A DNA stretch of 64,000 nucleotides from Flexithrix dorotheae DSM 6795 (GCF_000379765.1 NZ_KB903476.1:62204-126203), one strand, 5' to 3'. Positions 27,153 to 37,119 are shown, counted from the first letter of the stretch. Translations and numbers: made by a program. Notes: a model not told the origin generated them from the letters alone.

Positions 27153-28388
27153 CTAAAAAGACACGTCCCATTGGACTCTAAGTCTGGTTTCATTCACTGT
27201 AGTTTGAGGAGCAACCTGTAAATCGAAAAAGGAAACTTCAGCTGTAAGTTTATTCAGATGATCTTTAAAAAACCAGTTTACTACAATGGTTTGTTCTTCC
27301 CTAATATCATTTTCCGAAACAATATCGGGGTCGTAAAAGGCTTGTCTATAGGCAATTTCCAGTGGTTTGGGCACCCAGCTTACTAATCCATTTAAAAAAT
27401 ATCCTGCCTGGAAATAAACGCCCGACATTTCAGTGGTGGTCAAATTAATTTTATCCTGAATTTCCTTCCAGTGAAATTCATTTTGCCATGAAAAACCCTT
27501 GTACATAAGAGCTGTTTCCAATAAAAGTTGATTTACCCGGTATTGGCCAGCACTTCCCTCCTCAAACTGGCCCAATTGCCCCCCTCCAGACTGAGAAAAC
27601 CTTGTATAAGGGCTTCGGTTTGTAACTGCAGCCAGTGCAATGACCCCGGCCGGTTTTGAATGGTATTTTGTATCTGATGATTCAAATGGAAGAATCCTGC
27701 CGAAAAAGTTCCACTGCCATCTAGTCATGTACATCAGATACTTATCATCATTAAAATTATTTCCTCTTCCGGTTCCGGTAAGAGCAGAAATCCAGTAACT
27801 AAAATTAGCTAAACCTCCCCCATCTAAATTTCCATAAAGCGAAACCCCCTGTTGGCGGTCAATAGTAAAAGGCCTGGTTAAAATAGATCGATCAACAGTT
27901 TGTTGTTTCCCGGAAGAAATTATTCTTTCACGGTTATAATGTATTTTCCATTGGCCAATTTTCACCTTCAACTGGGGAATTTTCTCAATCATCAGCCGGA
28001 AATCAAGGAGGTTGCCAGTAAATAACTCATATTCCATATAATACTTCAACCAAGGTTTAAATGCATTCCCCCCAATTTTTATCCTTGCTCTCCTAATTCC
28101 TAAATAGGTTTCCTTACCATCAACATAATCGTTTAAATTTAACGGATCTGTATCGGAAGGAGTGGCAAACCTGAATTGAAATCTTAATTGGGCATTTACA
28201 GCATATAAGCCATCAGATGTTTCCAGGTGCCATCCTGCTTTGCCATAATCTAACGCAATTTTCCTGGTTGATTGAATGGAGTCGTTAGAGGTGGACTGGG
28301 CTATAATTGCATGGTGACAGGTAACCAGACCAAGTTGGATGAATAGGAATATTAAATTTTGAGTGATATTCTTTGAAAGCCTGTTCAT
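27153..28388 (-). CDS. OprP/O-like outer membrane porin
   Basis: A 411-residue outer-membrane beta-barrel of the phosphate-selective porin O/P family. A signal peptide (about residues 1-31) is followed by alternating strands of amphipathic type, with the motifs LGIRRARIKIGGNAFKPW, KIGQWKIHYNRERI, TVDRSILTRPFTIDRQ and an aromatic C-terminal strand ending WDVSF. Substrate may be an anion. Downstream (36 bases after the end of the coding region of pth on the other strand) it stands convergent to pth; upstream is the SulP transporter, 136 bases away on the same strand, with a terminator hairpin between. Confidence 0.88.
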   Translation of the reverse strand: MNRLSKNITQNLIFLFIQLGLVTCHHAIIAQSTSNDSIQSTRKIALDYGKAGWHLETSDGLYAVNAQLRFQFRFATPSDTDPLNLNDYVDGKETYLGIRRARIKIGGNAFKPWLKYYMEYELFTGNLLDFRLMIEKIPQLKVKIGQWKIHYNRERIISSGKQQTVDRSILTRPFTIDRQQGVSLYGNLDGGGLANFSYWISALTGTGRGNNFNDDKYLMYMTRWQWNFFGRILPFESSDTKYHSKPAGVIALAAVTNRSPYTRFSQSGGGQLGQFEEGSAGQYRVNQLLLETALMYKGFSWQNEFHWKEIQDKINLTTTEMSGVYFQAGYFLNGLVSWVPKPLEIAYRQAFYDPDIVSENDIREEQTIVVNWFFKDHLNKLTAEVSFFDLQVAPQTTVNETRLRVQWDVSF

Positions 28389-28460
28389 AAACTTTAGTTA
28401 TCCTTTATAAGGCATAATTAAAAATTTTATAAGTGCTCTCCAAATAGAATATAAAATTGA

Positions 28461-28503
28461 GCATAATAAAAAAGACCTTTTGAAAAGGTCTTTTTTATTA
28501 TGC
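28461..28503. terminator. Terminator after the SulP gene: perfect 21-bp palindrome
   Basis: A 21-base arm (28461-28481) is exactly complementary to 28483-28503 around a single G, including GACCTTTT/AAAAGGTC and TTTTTT. In RNA a small loop would form. It sits 22 bases after the SulP stop and stops most transcription before the porin gene. Confidence 0.9.
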
Positions 28504-28524
28504 TATAATTTAAGGTCTCTAAGA

Positions 28525-30162
28525 TCAGGCGGGTTGGAGATCTTCATCTTTTTTATTTTTTCCATCCCCCTGAAAAGCCTTCTTCAATCTGGCAACTGAA
28601 CCCAATTTGTTGTCTTTTTCAAATTCAAAGTTTTTAAATACGATCTCGATATTTCTTGTTTTCGCATTTTCTTTAAAGTTATTCAGGATTTCCATCACAT
28701 CATAATCGATATGGACGGTTCTGGAGGCATCCAGAATAACTTTTGTATTGTCTGGCAGGTGATTTAAAGATTGAAGGATATTTGCCTTATTCAAGAATGT
28801 AACTTCCTCTGAAAGTACAATTTTAATGGTTTCTCCTTCATGATGATCTTCAGGATGAAATAAATAAGGATTTTTATAATTGTTGTAAAGTATAAAGAAT
28901 ACAGCAACTACCAATCCTAATCCGATTCCAATAAGTAAATCAGTGAAGACAATGGCCACAATTGTCACGAAAAATGGGATATACTGTTTAGAGCCCAATT
29001 TCAACATTTCTTTCATTACGGCTGGCTTAGCCAACTTGTATCCCACCACAAGGAGTATCGCTGCAAGACTGGCAAGGGGAATAAGGTTTAGAATATTTGG
29101 AATAGCCATTGCACATAATAATAAAAGCATACCATGGAATAAGGCTGAGACCTTAGTTTTCCCTCCTGATTGGATGTTGGCAGAGCTTCTTACAATAACC
29201 TGTGTAATTGGCAAACCTCCAATTAAACCTGAAACTATATTTCCCACTCCCTGAGCTTTTAATTCCCTATTGGTTGGTGTTACTCTTTTATAAGGATCAA
29301 GTTTATCAGTAGCTTCTACACAAAGCAAAGATTCTAAACTAGCTACAACTGCAATAGTAACAGCAACCAGATAAACTTGGGGGTTTGTAATTTGGGAGAA
29401 ATCAGGGAAAGTAAACTGACCGAAGAACCCCATTATATTTTCTGGAACAGGAAGGTTTACCATCTGTTCTGATTTTAGGGCTAGCGAAGGAATATTAAGA
29501 AAGACCAAATTTAGACCAATACCAGCCAGCACTGCCACTAAAGGTCCCTGAATAATTTGCGTGATTTTAAATTTCTTGATAAAAGGCTGTTCCCATAATA
29601 CTAAAATCCCAAGGGATAATACTGAGATGATAATGGCTCCCATGCTTAAGAAATCCAACATGTAATAGAGTTCGGATAAAGTATTATGTCCATCCATTTG
29701 CTTGAACCCTAAATCTCCCTCAAAGTCTTTGTCATAGCCTACAGCATGAGGAATTTGTTTTAAAATAATAATAATCCCAATTCCGGAAAGCATTCCTTTA
29801 ATTACGGATGATGGGAAATAATAGGCAATAATCCCAGCCTTTGCAAAGCCCAGTAAAACCTGGAAAATTCCTGAAATTAAAACTGCAAGCAAAAATGCTT
29901 CGAAAGTACCCAGATCAGCAATTGATGTAATTACAATCGCAATTAGTCCGGCAGCAGGGCCGCTTACTCCTAATGGAGATCCACTAAAAAGAGTAACTAC
30001 AATTCCCCCTACCATTCCGGCAATAATTCCCGAAAATAAGGGAGCACCCGAGGCAAGTGAGATGCCCAGACAAAGTGGGACTGCTACTAAAAAAACAACT
30101 AAACCTGCCGGGAGGTCGTTTTTCAGGTTTTTAAAAACACTTAAATTTTCTGAAGGTTTCAT
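28525..30162 (-). CDS. SulP-family anion transporter with STAS domain
   Basis: A 545-residue inner-membrane anion transporter. The N-terminal half has 10-12 membrane segments with typical motifs LPAGLVVFLVAVPLCLGISLASGAP near residues 15-40, VTPTNRELKAQGVGNIVSGLIGGLP (about 290) and an AGL-rich central region. The C-terminal STAS domain (about 440-520) is present, with VILDASRTVHIDYDVMEILNNF as the nucleotide/phosphate loop. SulP proteins move bicarbonate, sulfate or chloride; substrate unknown. A hypothetical one-helix protein is 251 bases upstream. A carbonic anhydrase, often the neighbour of bicarbonate SulPs, is absent. Confidence 0.95.
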   Translation of the reverse strand: MKPSENLSVFKNLKNDLPAGLVVFLVAVPLCLGISLASGAPLFSGIIAGMVGGIVVTLFSGSPLGVSGPAAGLIAIVITSIADLGTFEAFLLAVLISGIFQVLLGFAKAGIIAYYFPSSVIKGMLSGIGIIIILKQIPHAVGYDKDFEGDLGFKQMDGHNTLSELYYMLDFLSMGAIIISVLSLGILVLWEQPFIKKFKITQIIQGPLVAVLAGIGLNLVFLNIPSLALKSEQMVNLPVPENIMGFFGQFTFPDFSQITNPQVYLVAVTIAVVASLESLLCVEATDKLDPYKRVTPTNRELKAQGVGNIVSGLIGGLPITQVIVRSSANIQSGGKTKVSALFHGMLLLLCAMAIPNILNLIPLASLAAILLVVGYKLAKPAVMKEMLKLGSKQYIPFFVTIVAIVFTDLLIGIGLGLVVAVFFILYNNYKNPYLFHPEDHHEGETIKIVLSEEVTFLNKANILQSLNHLPDNTKVILDASRTVHIDYDVMEILNNFKENAKTRNIEIVFKNFEFEKDNKLGSVARLKKAFQGDGKNKKDEDLQPA

Positions 30163-30413
30163 AGGTTGATGATAATTAAATAGACTAGGACAAATAAATA
30201 ATTTTAAAATGATCTGTCAAATTAGATCCAGAATACGGTTTTAAACTTGATGGAAAAATGCATTTTACCGGAAAAAGAATCATTTTACAGTTCCCCATCT
30301 GCCCTTATCCATAAAGGCAGAAAATTCTATTTAACCCTAATGCAACCGGGAAGTCTATTTTTATGATTTAAGGAACCGGGTTGAATCAGGATAATAAAGA
30401 AAGGGTCAAAAAA

Positions 30414-30746
30414 TTAGGCTATTGGTTCAGGAGGTGGTGTGGGTACTTCCTCATGAGTAACCTCCTTTAAGCTATATTGAAAGTGATAAAGTTTTTCTAA
30501 TTGACTTTCAAGGATACTTAGATTGGAAAGGGACTTGCTGATTTGATTTTTGTCTATTTGAACAATATCCGTTTCAGCTTTTTCTTTTTCCCCTTCATTT
30601 TCAAAATCAATATTAATCTCAATTTCTTCTATATCAAAACAAGTTCCCAGAAAATGGTCAATCGGAGAACTATTGAAAAGAATCATAACAATTGACAAAA
30701 ACACCACCAGCCTTTGCCAAGAATGCAAAGATTGGGGTGAATCCAT
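30414..30746 (-). CDS. Hypothetical one-helix membrane protein
   Basis: A 110-residue protein from ATG 30746 (a TTG nine codons earlier at 30773 is possible). One hydrophobic stretch (about residues 12-28) is followed by an acidic region (IEEIEINIDFENEGEKEKAETD), a helical Asn/Ser/Gln-rich part, and a Pro-rich end (EEVPTPPPEP). I do not recognise the family. A promoter with full consensus lies about 100 bases upstream. Confidence 0.5.
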   Translation of the reverse strand: MDSPQSLHSWQRLVVFLSIVMILFNSSPIDHFLGTCFDIEEIEINIDFENEGEKEKAETDIVQIDKNQISKSLSNLSILESQLEKLYHFQYSLKEVTHEEVPTPPPEPIA

Positions 30747-30846
30747 ATCAATATGTTTAGTGATTTTTTCCAAATTTTAAGTTTAAAACGAAGGAACCCA
30801 GTTTATTAATGTAAGTATTCTTGTAAAAATACTCAATATCTTCTTA

Positions 30847-30874
30847 CAAAACTAATCGAAAAAAGTTTCCTCAA
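30847..30874 (-). promoter_or_regulatory. Promoter of the small membrane protein gene
   Basis: On the minus strand TTG (30874-30872), 17 bases, then TAGTTTTG (30854-30847). It leaves a leader of about 95 bases, so the match may be coincidental. Confidence 0.4.
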
Positions 30875-30941
30875 TTCTAAATTTCTACTGGAATCAGATA
30901 AGATTTAATCAAAAATTCATATTTGTTAACTGAAACAGGAG

Positions 30942-32912
30942 CTATTTTTCCTCTGAAGCTTTCCTGAAAGCCTTTTTAACAAAGAATAATAATAAATAAA
31001 TTATGATGACAAATAACAATAATCCCGGATAACTTTCCGCAGGAGGACTATCAAATATTCTGAAAAACTCCGCATCTTTTGCTACTATGGCAAAAGCAAT
31101 TAGAATTCCCATTAATGCTTCTCCTGTTATTAATCCTGAGGCAAAGAGTAAACCCGCTTTTTCCCCGGTTTCCTTGCCTTTTTCGAAATCAACCCTGCTT
31201 TTACCTTTTTTATGCTTATTAAAATATTTATTCACCATCCAGGCCAGAATTCCACCTACAAAAATGGCCGTGTCCAATTCCAAAGGAAGATAAATCCCCA
31301 CAGCCACCGCTAAAACCGGCATTCTGAAAGTTGAATTTCTACTGGCAAGGTATTGGTCGGCCGCGATAATTATTATTCCGATAAGTCCTCCAATAGTGAC
31401 CATATTCCAGGGTAAATTTCCTCCAAAAATACCCACCGCAACGCTCTGCATCAGTGCAGCTTGGGGAGCTGTTAAAGAATTGGGATGTTCGGAAGTGGCA
31501 GGACCCATTCCATAGGCTTCAAGCAGATAATTAAGCACAGGCGCCATTACTATTGCCCCGGCCAATACACCTACTACCTGCATCACTTGTTGCTTATATG
31601 GCGTGCTTCCTAAAACATAACCGGCTTTTAAATCCTGCATATTATCCCCGGCAATTGCCGCAGCACAACAAACCACTGCACCAATTAAAATGGCTCCTGC
31701 CGCTCCGGCTGCTGGTTCATTCGTGCCTAGCACTAGTGCCAATAAAAGAGCTGCTGATAAAACTGTGGCAATAGTCACACCTGAAATAGGGTTATTGGAA
31801 CTTCCTACTAACCCTGCCATATACCCTGCTACCGAAGAAAACAAAAAGCCGGCTATCACCATAACCACAGTCATCATAGCTGTGATATGAATGATCCCGG
31901 TTACCTGAAGGTAAATGAAAAATATGGGAACAATTAAGACACCTATGCCAATGATTACCCAGGACATTGGAGTGTCCATTTCAGTTCTGATTTTTTCTGA
32001 CATCTTGGTTCCACCTTTTTTAAAGGCCTCAATACCAGAACCTAAAGCTGTACCCAATGAATTCCTGATGCTGATCAATGCCCAAAGTCCTCCCACGATC
32101 ATGGCTCCCACACCCAAATACCTGATTTGAGAATTCCAAACTTCATATCCTAAGTCAATGGCATTTTCGGTTTCTCCGGGGCCATACATAAATATATGGA
32201 TGGGAATAGCAAAGTACCAGCTTATTGCCCCTCCTAAAAAGACTAGGAAGGCAATGTTTAATCCCACAATATAACCCACTGCAACTAAAGCTGGGGAAAG
32301 ATTTAAACCAAAATAGAGAAAAGCTTTACTTTTTATTAAGGCTCCTTTTTCAAATATACCCAACCATAGATTTAGGGCACCTGAACCCAATTTAAAAATC
32401 CCGCCAATCAAACCCCCATAAACCAGATACTTTATAAACGACCCTCCTTTTTCCCCGGTTTTTAATACCTCTGAAGTGGCTAAACCTTCAGGAAAGTTAA
32501 GTTTTTCTTTTACAATTAAGGCCTGTCGGAGTGGAATGGTAAACAAAATTCCCAATACCCCTCCTGCCAGTGCGATTAAGGTAGTTTCCATGTAATTAAA
32601 CTCATCCCAATAGCCCATTAAAACCAGAGCGGGGAATGTAAAAATCACTCCGGCCGCAAGGGATTCCCCGGCAGATGCTGCGGTTTGTACCAGGTTATTT
32701 TCAAGCACATTAGAATTTCGAAAAACTTTTAAAACTGCCATGGAAATTACCGCTGCGGGAATAGAAGCCGAAACTGTTAGCCCGGCAAACAATCCGAAAT
32801 AGGCATTTGCAGCTGATAGGGCAATTGAAAGGACTGCACCCAAAATTACCGCACGAATGGTAAGTTCTGGTAATTTAGTATGGGGACTTATGTATGGTTT
32901 TTCTTGTTCCAT
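30942..32912 (-). CDS. OPT-family oligopeptide transporter
   Basis: A 656-residue integral membrane protein with about 14-16 helices. It begins PELTIRAVILGAVLSIALSAANAYFGLFAGLTVSASIPAAVISMAVLK (read in parts; about residues 14-61), the signature of the YSL/OPT oligopeptide transporter group. The repeated SAGESLAAGVIFTFPALVL and GSSNNPISGVTIATV segments are also typical. Likely substrates are peptides or metal chelates. It stands alone with 195 bases to the divergent nitrilase gene. Confidence 0.93.
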   Translation of the reverse strand: MEQEKPYISPHTKLPELTIRAVILGAVLSIALSAANAYFGLFAGLTVSASIPAAVISMAVLKVFRNSNVLENNLVQTAASAGESLAAGVIFTFPALVLMGYWDEFNYMETTLIALAGGVLGILFTIPLRQALIVKEKLNFPEGLATSEVLKTGEKGGSFIKYLVYGGLIGGIFKLGSGALNLWLGIFEKGALIKSKAFLYFGLNLSPALVAVGYIVGLNIAFLVFLGGAISWYFAIPIHIFMYGPGETENAIDLGYEVWNSQIRYLGVGAMIVGGLWALISIRNSLGTALGSGIEAFKKGGTKMSEKIRTEMDTPMSWVIIGIGVLIVPIFFIYLQVTGIIHITAMMTVVMVIAGFLFSSVAGYMAGLVGSSNNPISGVTIATVLSAALLLALVLGTNEPAAGAAGAILIGAVVCCAAAIAGDNMQDLKAGYVLGSTPYKQQVMQVVGVLAGAIVMAPVLNYLLEAYGMGPATSEHPNSLTAPQAALMQSVAVGIFGGNLPWNMVTIGGLIGIIIIAADQYLASRNSTFRMPVLAVAVGIYLPLELDTAIFVGGILAWMVNKYFNKHKKGKSRVDFEKGKETGEKAGLLFASGLITGEALMGILIAFAIVAKDAEFFRIFDSPPAESYPGLLLFVIIIYLLLFFVKKAFRKASEEK

Positions 32913-33107
32913 TTTATGTTTGATTGTTGTTTAAATTATTTGTGTGAATAAATTTACTGGTAATTGACTTGCTAAAGCGTTTTTCAATGCTGGGCTTAAA
33001 AATATTTCCTGCTTTTTTGATTCTGTTCCAATAAGAAATTGGGAAATCCCTAAATTTAAGAAGCTGATTCGAATCCGCAAATATTATTATAAATATTCCA
33101 AATTGCT

Positions 33108-34031
33108 ATGGGTAAAAAAAAACATGTTAGGGTTGCTGTAGTTCAGGCGGCATCTGTTTTGTTTAATCTTGAAAAAAGCGTAGAAAAATCTATTGAATTA
33201 ATCAAAAAAGCAGCAGCTTTAGGAGCTGAGTTAATTCTTTTCCCTGAAGCATTTTTACCTGGTTATCCCAGAGGAATGGATTTTGGCGCAGTAGTAGGAA
33301 GCAGAACCTTGGATGGAAAAAAAGCCTGGCAGATTTATTTTGACAATGCTTTAGAATTACCTGGTGAGTTTACCGATAAAATAGGCAAAACAGTAAAAGA
33401 ATGCAGATGCCATGTAGTGATAGGCGTTATTGAAAAAGATGCCAGATCCATGGGTACTTTATATTGTACGATGCTCTATTTTGGGCCTGATGGAAAAATA
33501 ATGGGAAAACACCGAAAGTTAAAACCTACTGGGTCTGAGAGAATAATCTGGGGAGAAGGCCAGGGTGACGATCTGGATGTGTACCACACATCGATAGGAA
33601 GAATAGGAGGTTTAATTTGTTGGGAAAATTATATGCCTTTGGCCAGAATGGCATTATACCAGCAGGGAATAGGTATTTACCTCGCTCCCACTGCCGATGC
33701 CAGAGATGAATGGCAAGCTACCGTCCGGCATATAGCACTTGAAGGAAGATGTTTTGTATTGTCCTGTAATCAATTTGTAACTAAAGATATGTATCCGGAA
33801 AATATTCCCGGAGTAGAAAAGTTGGCTGATGAGCCCAATATTATGAGTAAAGGTGGAAGTGTAATTATATCTCCTTTTGGGGAAGCTTTAGCAGGACCTC
33901 TTTTTGATAAAGAGGATATTTTGTATGCAGATTTGGATTTGGACTGGATTACAAGGGGCAAAATGGATTTTGATGTTTCAGGTCATTACCATCGTCCTGA
34001 TGTCTTCAAATTTGACTATAAACCCAAATAA
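33108..34031 (+). CDS. Nitrilase/carbon-nitrogen hydrolase family enzyme
   Basis: A 307-residue nitrilase-superfamily enzyme. The Glu-Lys-Cys triad is Glu47 (FPEAFLPGYP), Lys137 (HRKLKPT) and Cys171 (LICWENY). The sequence around Cys (GLICWENYMPLAR) and the GYPRG loop match true nitrilases (EC 3.5.5) more than amidases. Length is usual. It is monocistronic, lying divergent to the OPT transporter gene. Substrate unknown: detoxification of plant or algal nitriles is a common guess. Confidence 0.92.
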   Translation: MGKKKHVRVAVVQAASVLFNLEKSVEKSIELIKKAAALGAELILFPEAFLPGYPRGMDFGAVVGSRTLDGKKAWQIYFDNALELPGEFTDKIGKTVKECRCHVVIGVIEKDARSMGTLYCTMLYFGPDGKIMGKHRKLKPTGSERIIWGEGQGDDLDVYHTSIGRIGGLICWENYMPLARMALYQQGIGIYLAPTADARDEWQATVRHIALEGRCFVLSCNQFVTKDMYPENIPGVEKLADEPNIMSKGGSVIISPFGEALAGPLFDKEDILYADLDLDWITRGKMDFDVSGHYHRPDVFKFDYKPK

Positions 34032-34281
34032 TTAGGCTATGACGCTTTGAATAATCGATGGTACTTCCTTGAATTTTTTAGAATTTTCTTGTAATTTCTG
34101 GTCTTTTTAAGAAAAATAAAACTGAGTTACTGACCAACCAATTAATATCATAAAATCTTTGGGCAGGAGTATTTTCTCCCAACATCCATCAAAATTAATT
34201 CACCAGCTTAAATTTAATCGACATCAAAGTTTGCTTATTGGGTAAAACCTTTGGTTTAGTGTTATTTTTTCGATTTTTATT

Positions 34282-35418
34282 ATGATTATTTTACGAATTA
34301 TTCTTTTGCCTTTTGTTTTATTCTCATTTACCGAAACGTCTTTTTGCCAGGAATTAAAATTAAACCCTCCCTCTGTTGATCATCCACTATCCGAAATTGT
34401 GCAGTCACTGGTGGGAGATGGAATTGAGATCAGTAAATTCCGGACTAATCAACGGTCTGGCTCTGCCATAGGAAGTTTTGAGGCACCCTGGGAAGGCTTT
34501 GGAATGGAAAAAGGCCTTATGATGACCACTGGGTCAATTTTTAATGCGGTGGGCCCAAACTCTTCGGAGAAAAAAGGATCGAATAACAGGAGGTCTGGTG
34601 ACCCGGTTTTGGAAAAACTTTTAGGCAACAATGTGAAGACTTATGACGCCTGTATTTTAGAATTAGAAGTGATTCCCAAGGCGGATACCATGGCTTTTAA
34701 TTTTATGTTTGCTTCCGAAGAGTATGATAAATTTGTTGGCTCCGAATATAATGATGTTTTTGCATTTTTTATTAAAGGAAAAGGTATTGAAAATGGGAGA
34801 AATATCGCATTAATTCCGAATACGGACCAACCGGTTTCGATCAATAATGTAAACCATGGCAATATGGACAATGAATATCCAGCGGTTAATCCTATCTTTT
34901 ACATCAAAAACACGGATAGTTTATCGATGTTGGAATATAATGGCTATACCAAGCTGATTGAAGTAAAACAGGCTGTAGTTCCCAATGAAACTTATATTTT
35001 GCGACTTTCCATAGCCGATGTATCCGATGGCCTGCTTGATTCCGGGGTTTTTATTGAAGGAAATAGCCTACATGCCTACCATGAAAGTTATCAGGTGAGA
35101 TTTCCCTCAGGAAAATATAATCTTGATGGCACTTCTATTTCCCAGTTGAATAACCTTTTAAGAAAAATGCAAATGACCAAAAGTGATAAAGTGGAACTGG
35201 CTGGTCATACGGACAGCGAAGGGAATTATGACGCCAATATGGAATTGTCCAACAATAGAGTTAATGCAGTAGTAAACTATTTGGTTAATCAGGGAGTAAA
35301 AAAGGACCATATAAAAATTTATGCCCGGGGGGAAACCATGCCCATAGCCAATAATGATACAGAATACGGAAAAAAGCAAAACCGAAGGGTAGAAATCAAA
35401 TTATTGGGAAGTGACTAA
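34282..35418 (+). CDS. Choice-of-anchor L domain fused to an OmpA-like domain
   Basis: A 378-residue exported protein. A signal peptide (to about residue 22) is followed by a choice-of-anchor L domain (about 30-270; visible blocks are GSFEAPWEGFGMEKGLMMTTGS, FNFMFASEEYDKFVGSEYNDVFAFFIKG, and ADVSDGLLDSGVFIE), often the first domain of large Bacteroidota surface proteins. The C-terminal 100 residues are an OmpA-like peptidoglycan-binding domain: the HTDSEG motif (Asp) and KKQNRRVEI (Arg) are intact. The usual anchor-L proteins end with a sorting domain or more repeats, so this compact fusion with a peptidoglycan-binding tail is unusual. Confidence 0.85.
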   Translation: MIILRIILLPFVLFSFTETSFCQELKLNPPSVDHPLSEIVQSLVGDGIEISKFRTNQRSGSAIGSFEAPWEGFGMEKGLMMTTGSIFNAVGPNSSEKKGSNNRRSGDPVLEKLLGNNVKTYDACILELEVIPKADTMAFNFMFASEEYDKFVGSEYNDVFAFFIKGKGIENGRNIALIPNTDQPVSINNVNHGNMDNEYPAVNPIFYIKNTDSLSMLEYNGYTKLIEVKQAVVPNETYILRLSIADVSDGLLDSGVFIEGNSLHAYHESYQVRFPSGKYNLDGTSISQLNNLLRKMQMTKSDKVELAGHTDSEGNYDANMELSNNRVNAVVNYLVNQGVKKDHIKIYARGETMPIANNDTEYGKKQNRRVEIKLLGSD

Positions 35419-35543
35419 TGATGTTTTAAGGGTTTATTCCTTTGGGGCTATTTTTAAATACTTTCCCATTACTTTTTTATGTTTTCAAAAAGCTATTTTT
35501 TAACTTCAATATTTACAAAGGCTTAAAAATTAAATTAACCATT

Positions 35544-36266
35544 TTGAAAAGATTTTCCGAATTACAAAACCTGCTTGTTATAGACATTGAAACAGCTTCT
35601 GCCACTTCTGAATTTGAGGAACTGGATGAAAGGATTAAACCTTGGTGGGAAAAAAAAGCCAGGCGGTTTGATCCAGAAAAAAGCCCTGAGGAAGTATTTA
35701 AGGCAAAGGCAGGCATTCTTGCCGAGTTTGGGAAAATTATTACAATCGGATTGGGGTATTTTCATCTGAATGAAGAAAAGGAGGTATGTTTTCGGGTAAA
35801 AACGATTTCAGGTGATGATGAAAAAGAAATTCTTGAGGGTTTTAAGAAACTTATTGAAGAGCGGTTTGATAAGTCCAAACTCCAATTGGTTGCCCATAAT
35901 GGGAAAGAATTTGACTTCCCCTTTCTTTGCAGAAGGTTGCTGATTAATGGTATCCCCTTACCTCAGGTTCTGGATCTTATCGGCAAAAAGCCATGGGAAA
36001 TTCCTCATTTCGATACCATGGCCATGTGGAAGTTTGGAGAATTAAGGCATTATATAGCCTTGGACTTACTTGCAGCCCTTTTAAATATTGAATCCAGTAA
36101 ATCGGATATTGATGGCAGCAAGGTAAATGAAACCTATTATGTGGACCAGGATATAGCCCGTATTGAGGAATATTGTAAAAATGATGTGATTGTAACAGCG
36201 AAAATATTTTTAAAATTACGATCTTTGCCCGATTTAAAAGAGGAGAATATAATTAAGATAAAATGA
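35544..36266 (+). CDS. PolB-type 3'-5' exonuclease (DEDDy)
   Basis: A 240-residue exonuclease domain of the DNA polymerase B-associated family. The DEDD residues appear as Asp14-x-Glu16 (VIDIETAS), the second acid in AHNGKEFDFP and FDTMAMWK, and the third in YCKNDV. No polymerase domain. I start at TTG 35544; the frame is open 34 codons further up (TTG 35442), but the extension is hydrophobic and unlike the family. The gene has no ATG start. It overlaps the next gene by 4 bases (ATGA), so the two are translationally coupled. Confidence 0.85.
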   Translation: MKRFSELQNLLVIDIETASATSEFEELDERIKPWWEKKARRFDPEKSPEEVFKAKAGILAEFGKIITIGLGYFHLNEEKEVCFRVKTISGDDEKEILEGFKKLIEERFDKSKLQLVAHNGKEFDFPFLCRRLLINGIPLPQVLDLIGKKPWEIPHFDTMAMWKFGELRHYIALDLLAALLNIESSKSDIDGSKVNETYYVDQDIARIEEYCKNDVIVTAKIFLKLRSLPDLKEENIIKIK

Positions 36267-36601
36267 GTAAGGCTAATTGGTTAGATAAATTAAAAGAAAG
36301 GTGGGGCGTTACTTCAGGCTTTCAGGTATTTATAATTTTTGTAGTTTTTGGGATTACGGGTTCTTCAACGGCTTTTGTAACAAGGAAAATTTTCGAATTC
36401 TTAGAAGTTACTTCCGATACCAATTTTTTATACAAAATCCCCCTTTACATTCTAGGATTTTTAATTTACCAGGGTTTACTTTTAATTTTTGGAGCAATAT
36501 TCGGTCAGTTCACTTTTTTCTACAATTTTGAGAAAAAAACGTTTGGTCGATTTGGAAAGTTATTTGGGAAAAAACCTGCGCCCAAATCTCAAAATGATTA
36601 A
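36263..36601 (+). CDS. DUF6787-like small membrane protein
   Basis: A 112-residue protein beginning MSKANWLDKLKERWGV, with two membrane segments (about residues 20-42 and 61-83) and a basic end (KTFGRFGKLFGKKPAPKSQ). The N-terminal pattern W-x-x-K-x-x-x-x-W-G and the phenylalanine-rich second segment resemble the DUF6787 family. It is translationally coupled to the exonuclease gene (ATGA overlap). Confidence 0.55.
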   Translation: MSKANWLDKLKERWGVTSGFQVFIIFVVFGITGSSTAFVTRKIFEFLEVTSDTNFLYKIPLYILGFLIYQGLLLIFGAIFGQFTFFYNFEKKTFGRFGKLFGKKPAPKSQND

Positions 36602-36968
36602 AGTTTAGGGCATTTGGTTTAAGCCTCTCAGGCTTATTAATAATAAGTAATTCCTTTTCCCCTTATTTGCTATTTTAAGTGACAGGGGTAAATTTTCCTA
36701 TCACAAATTCATTAGCCTCTGGTCCCGCTTCAGGAAGGGATCATTCGCTATTGCTTGCCATTTTCTGGAATTTTTGCAGAATTACAAGGAGGAATCCTAT
36801 TAATCAAAAAAATTTTACGGCTTTGATTAACAGGTAAGATGATTCATTGAAACCAGGTTAACCTTTAGCCTAAGGTCTAAGGTTAATGATCAGGAAGTTT
36901 TCAGGATGGATGGTCTCACGTTCTTCTCACTTCATCCGATTTTCTGCCTTCATTGGATTTTGGGCAAT
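36602..36968. other. Intergenic region before tRNA-Asn terminator
   Basis: 367 bases without a gene. The composition is less A/T-rich than its surroundings. Short dyads are present: TTAACCTT/AAGGTTAA at 36858-36865 and 36879-36886, and GGTCCC/GGGATC at 36720-36741. I see no T tract that would make them terminators and no coding frame. Confidence 0.4.
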
Positions 36969-37003
36969 AAAAAAAGTCTCAAATAAATTTGAGACTTTTT
37001 TTT
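36969..37003. terminator. Bidirectional terminator downstream of tRNA-Asn
   Basis: GTCTCAAAT pairs with ATTTGAGAC around a 2-base centre, with A7 before and T8 after. It ends 21 bases from the 3' end of the minus-strand tRNA gene. Confidence 0.85.
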
Positions 37004-37024
37004 AACTACCTGTTTAGTTTGTAG

Positions 37025-37098
37025 CTCCCCCTCTTGGGCTCGAACCAAGGACCTATTGATTAACAGTCAACCGCTCTAACCAACTGAGCTAAGGGGGA
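37025..37098 (-). tRNA. tRNA-Asn (GTT)
   Basis: A 74-base gene without encoded CCA. On the minus strand: acceptor TCCCCCT pairs perfectly with AGGGGGA, discriminator G; D arm GCTC-AGTTGGTTA-GAGC; anticodon stem GTTGA/TCAAT with loop CTGTTAA, anticodon GTT; T arm CTTGG-TTCGAGC-CCAAG. All stems are fully paired. It has a strong promoter 20 bases upstream and a terminator downstream. Confidence 0.97.
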
Positions 37099-37119
37099 GT
37101 GTTTTTCCTTATTGGTGTG

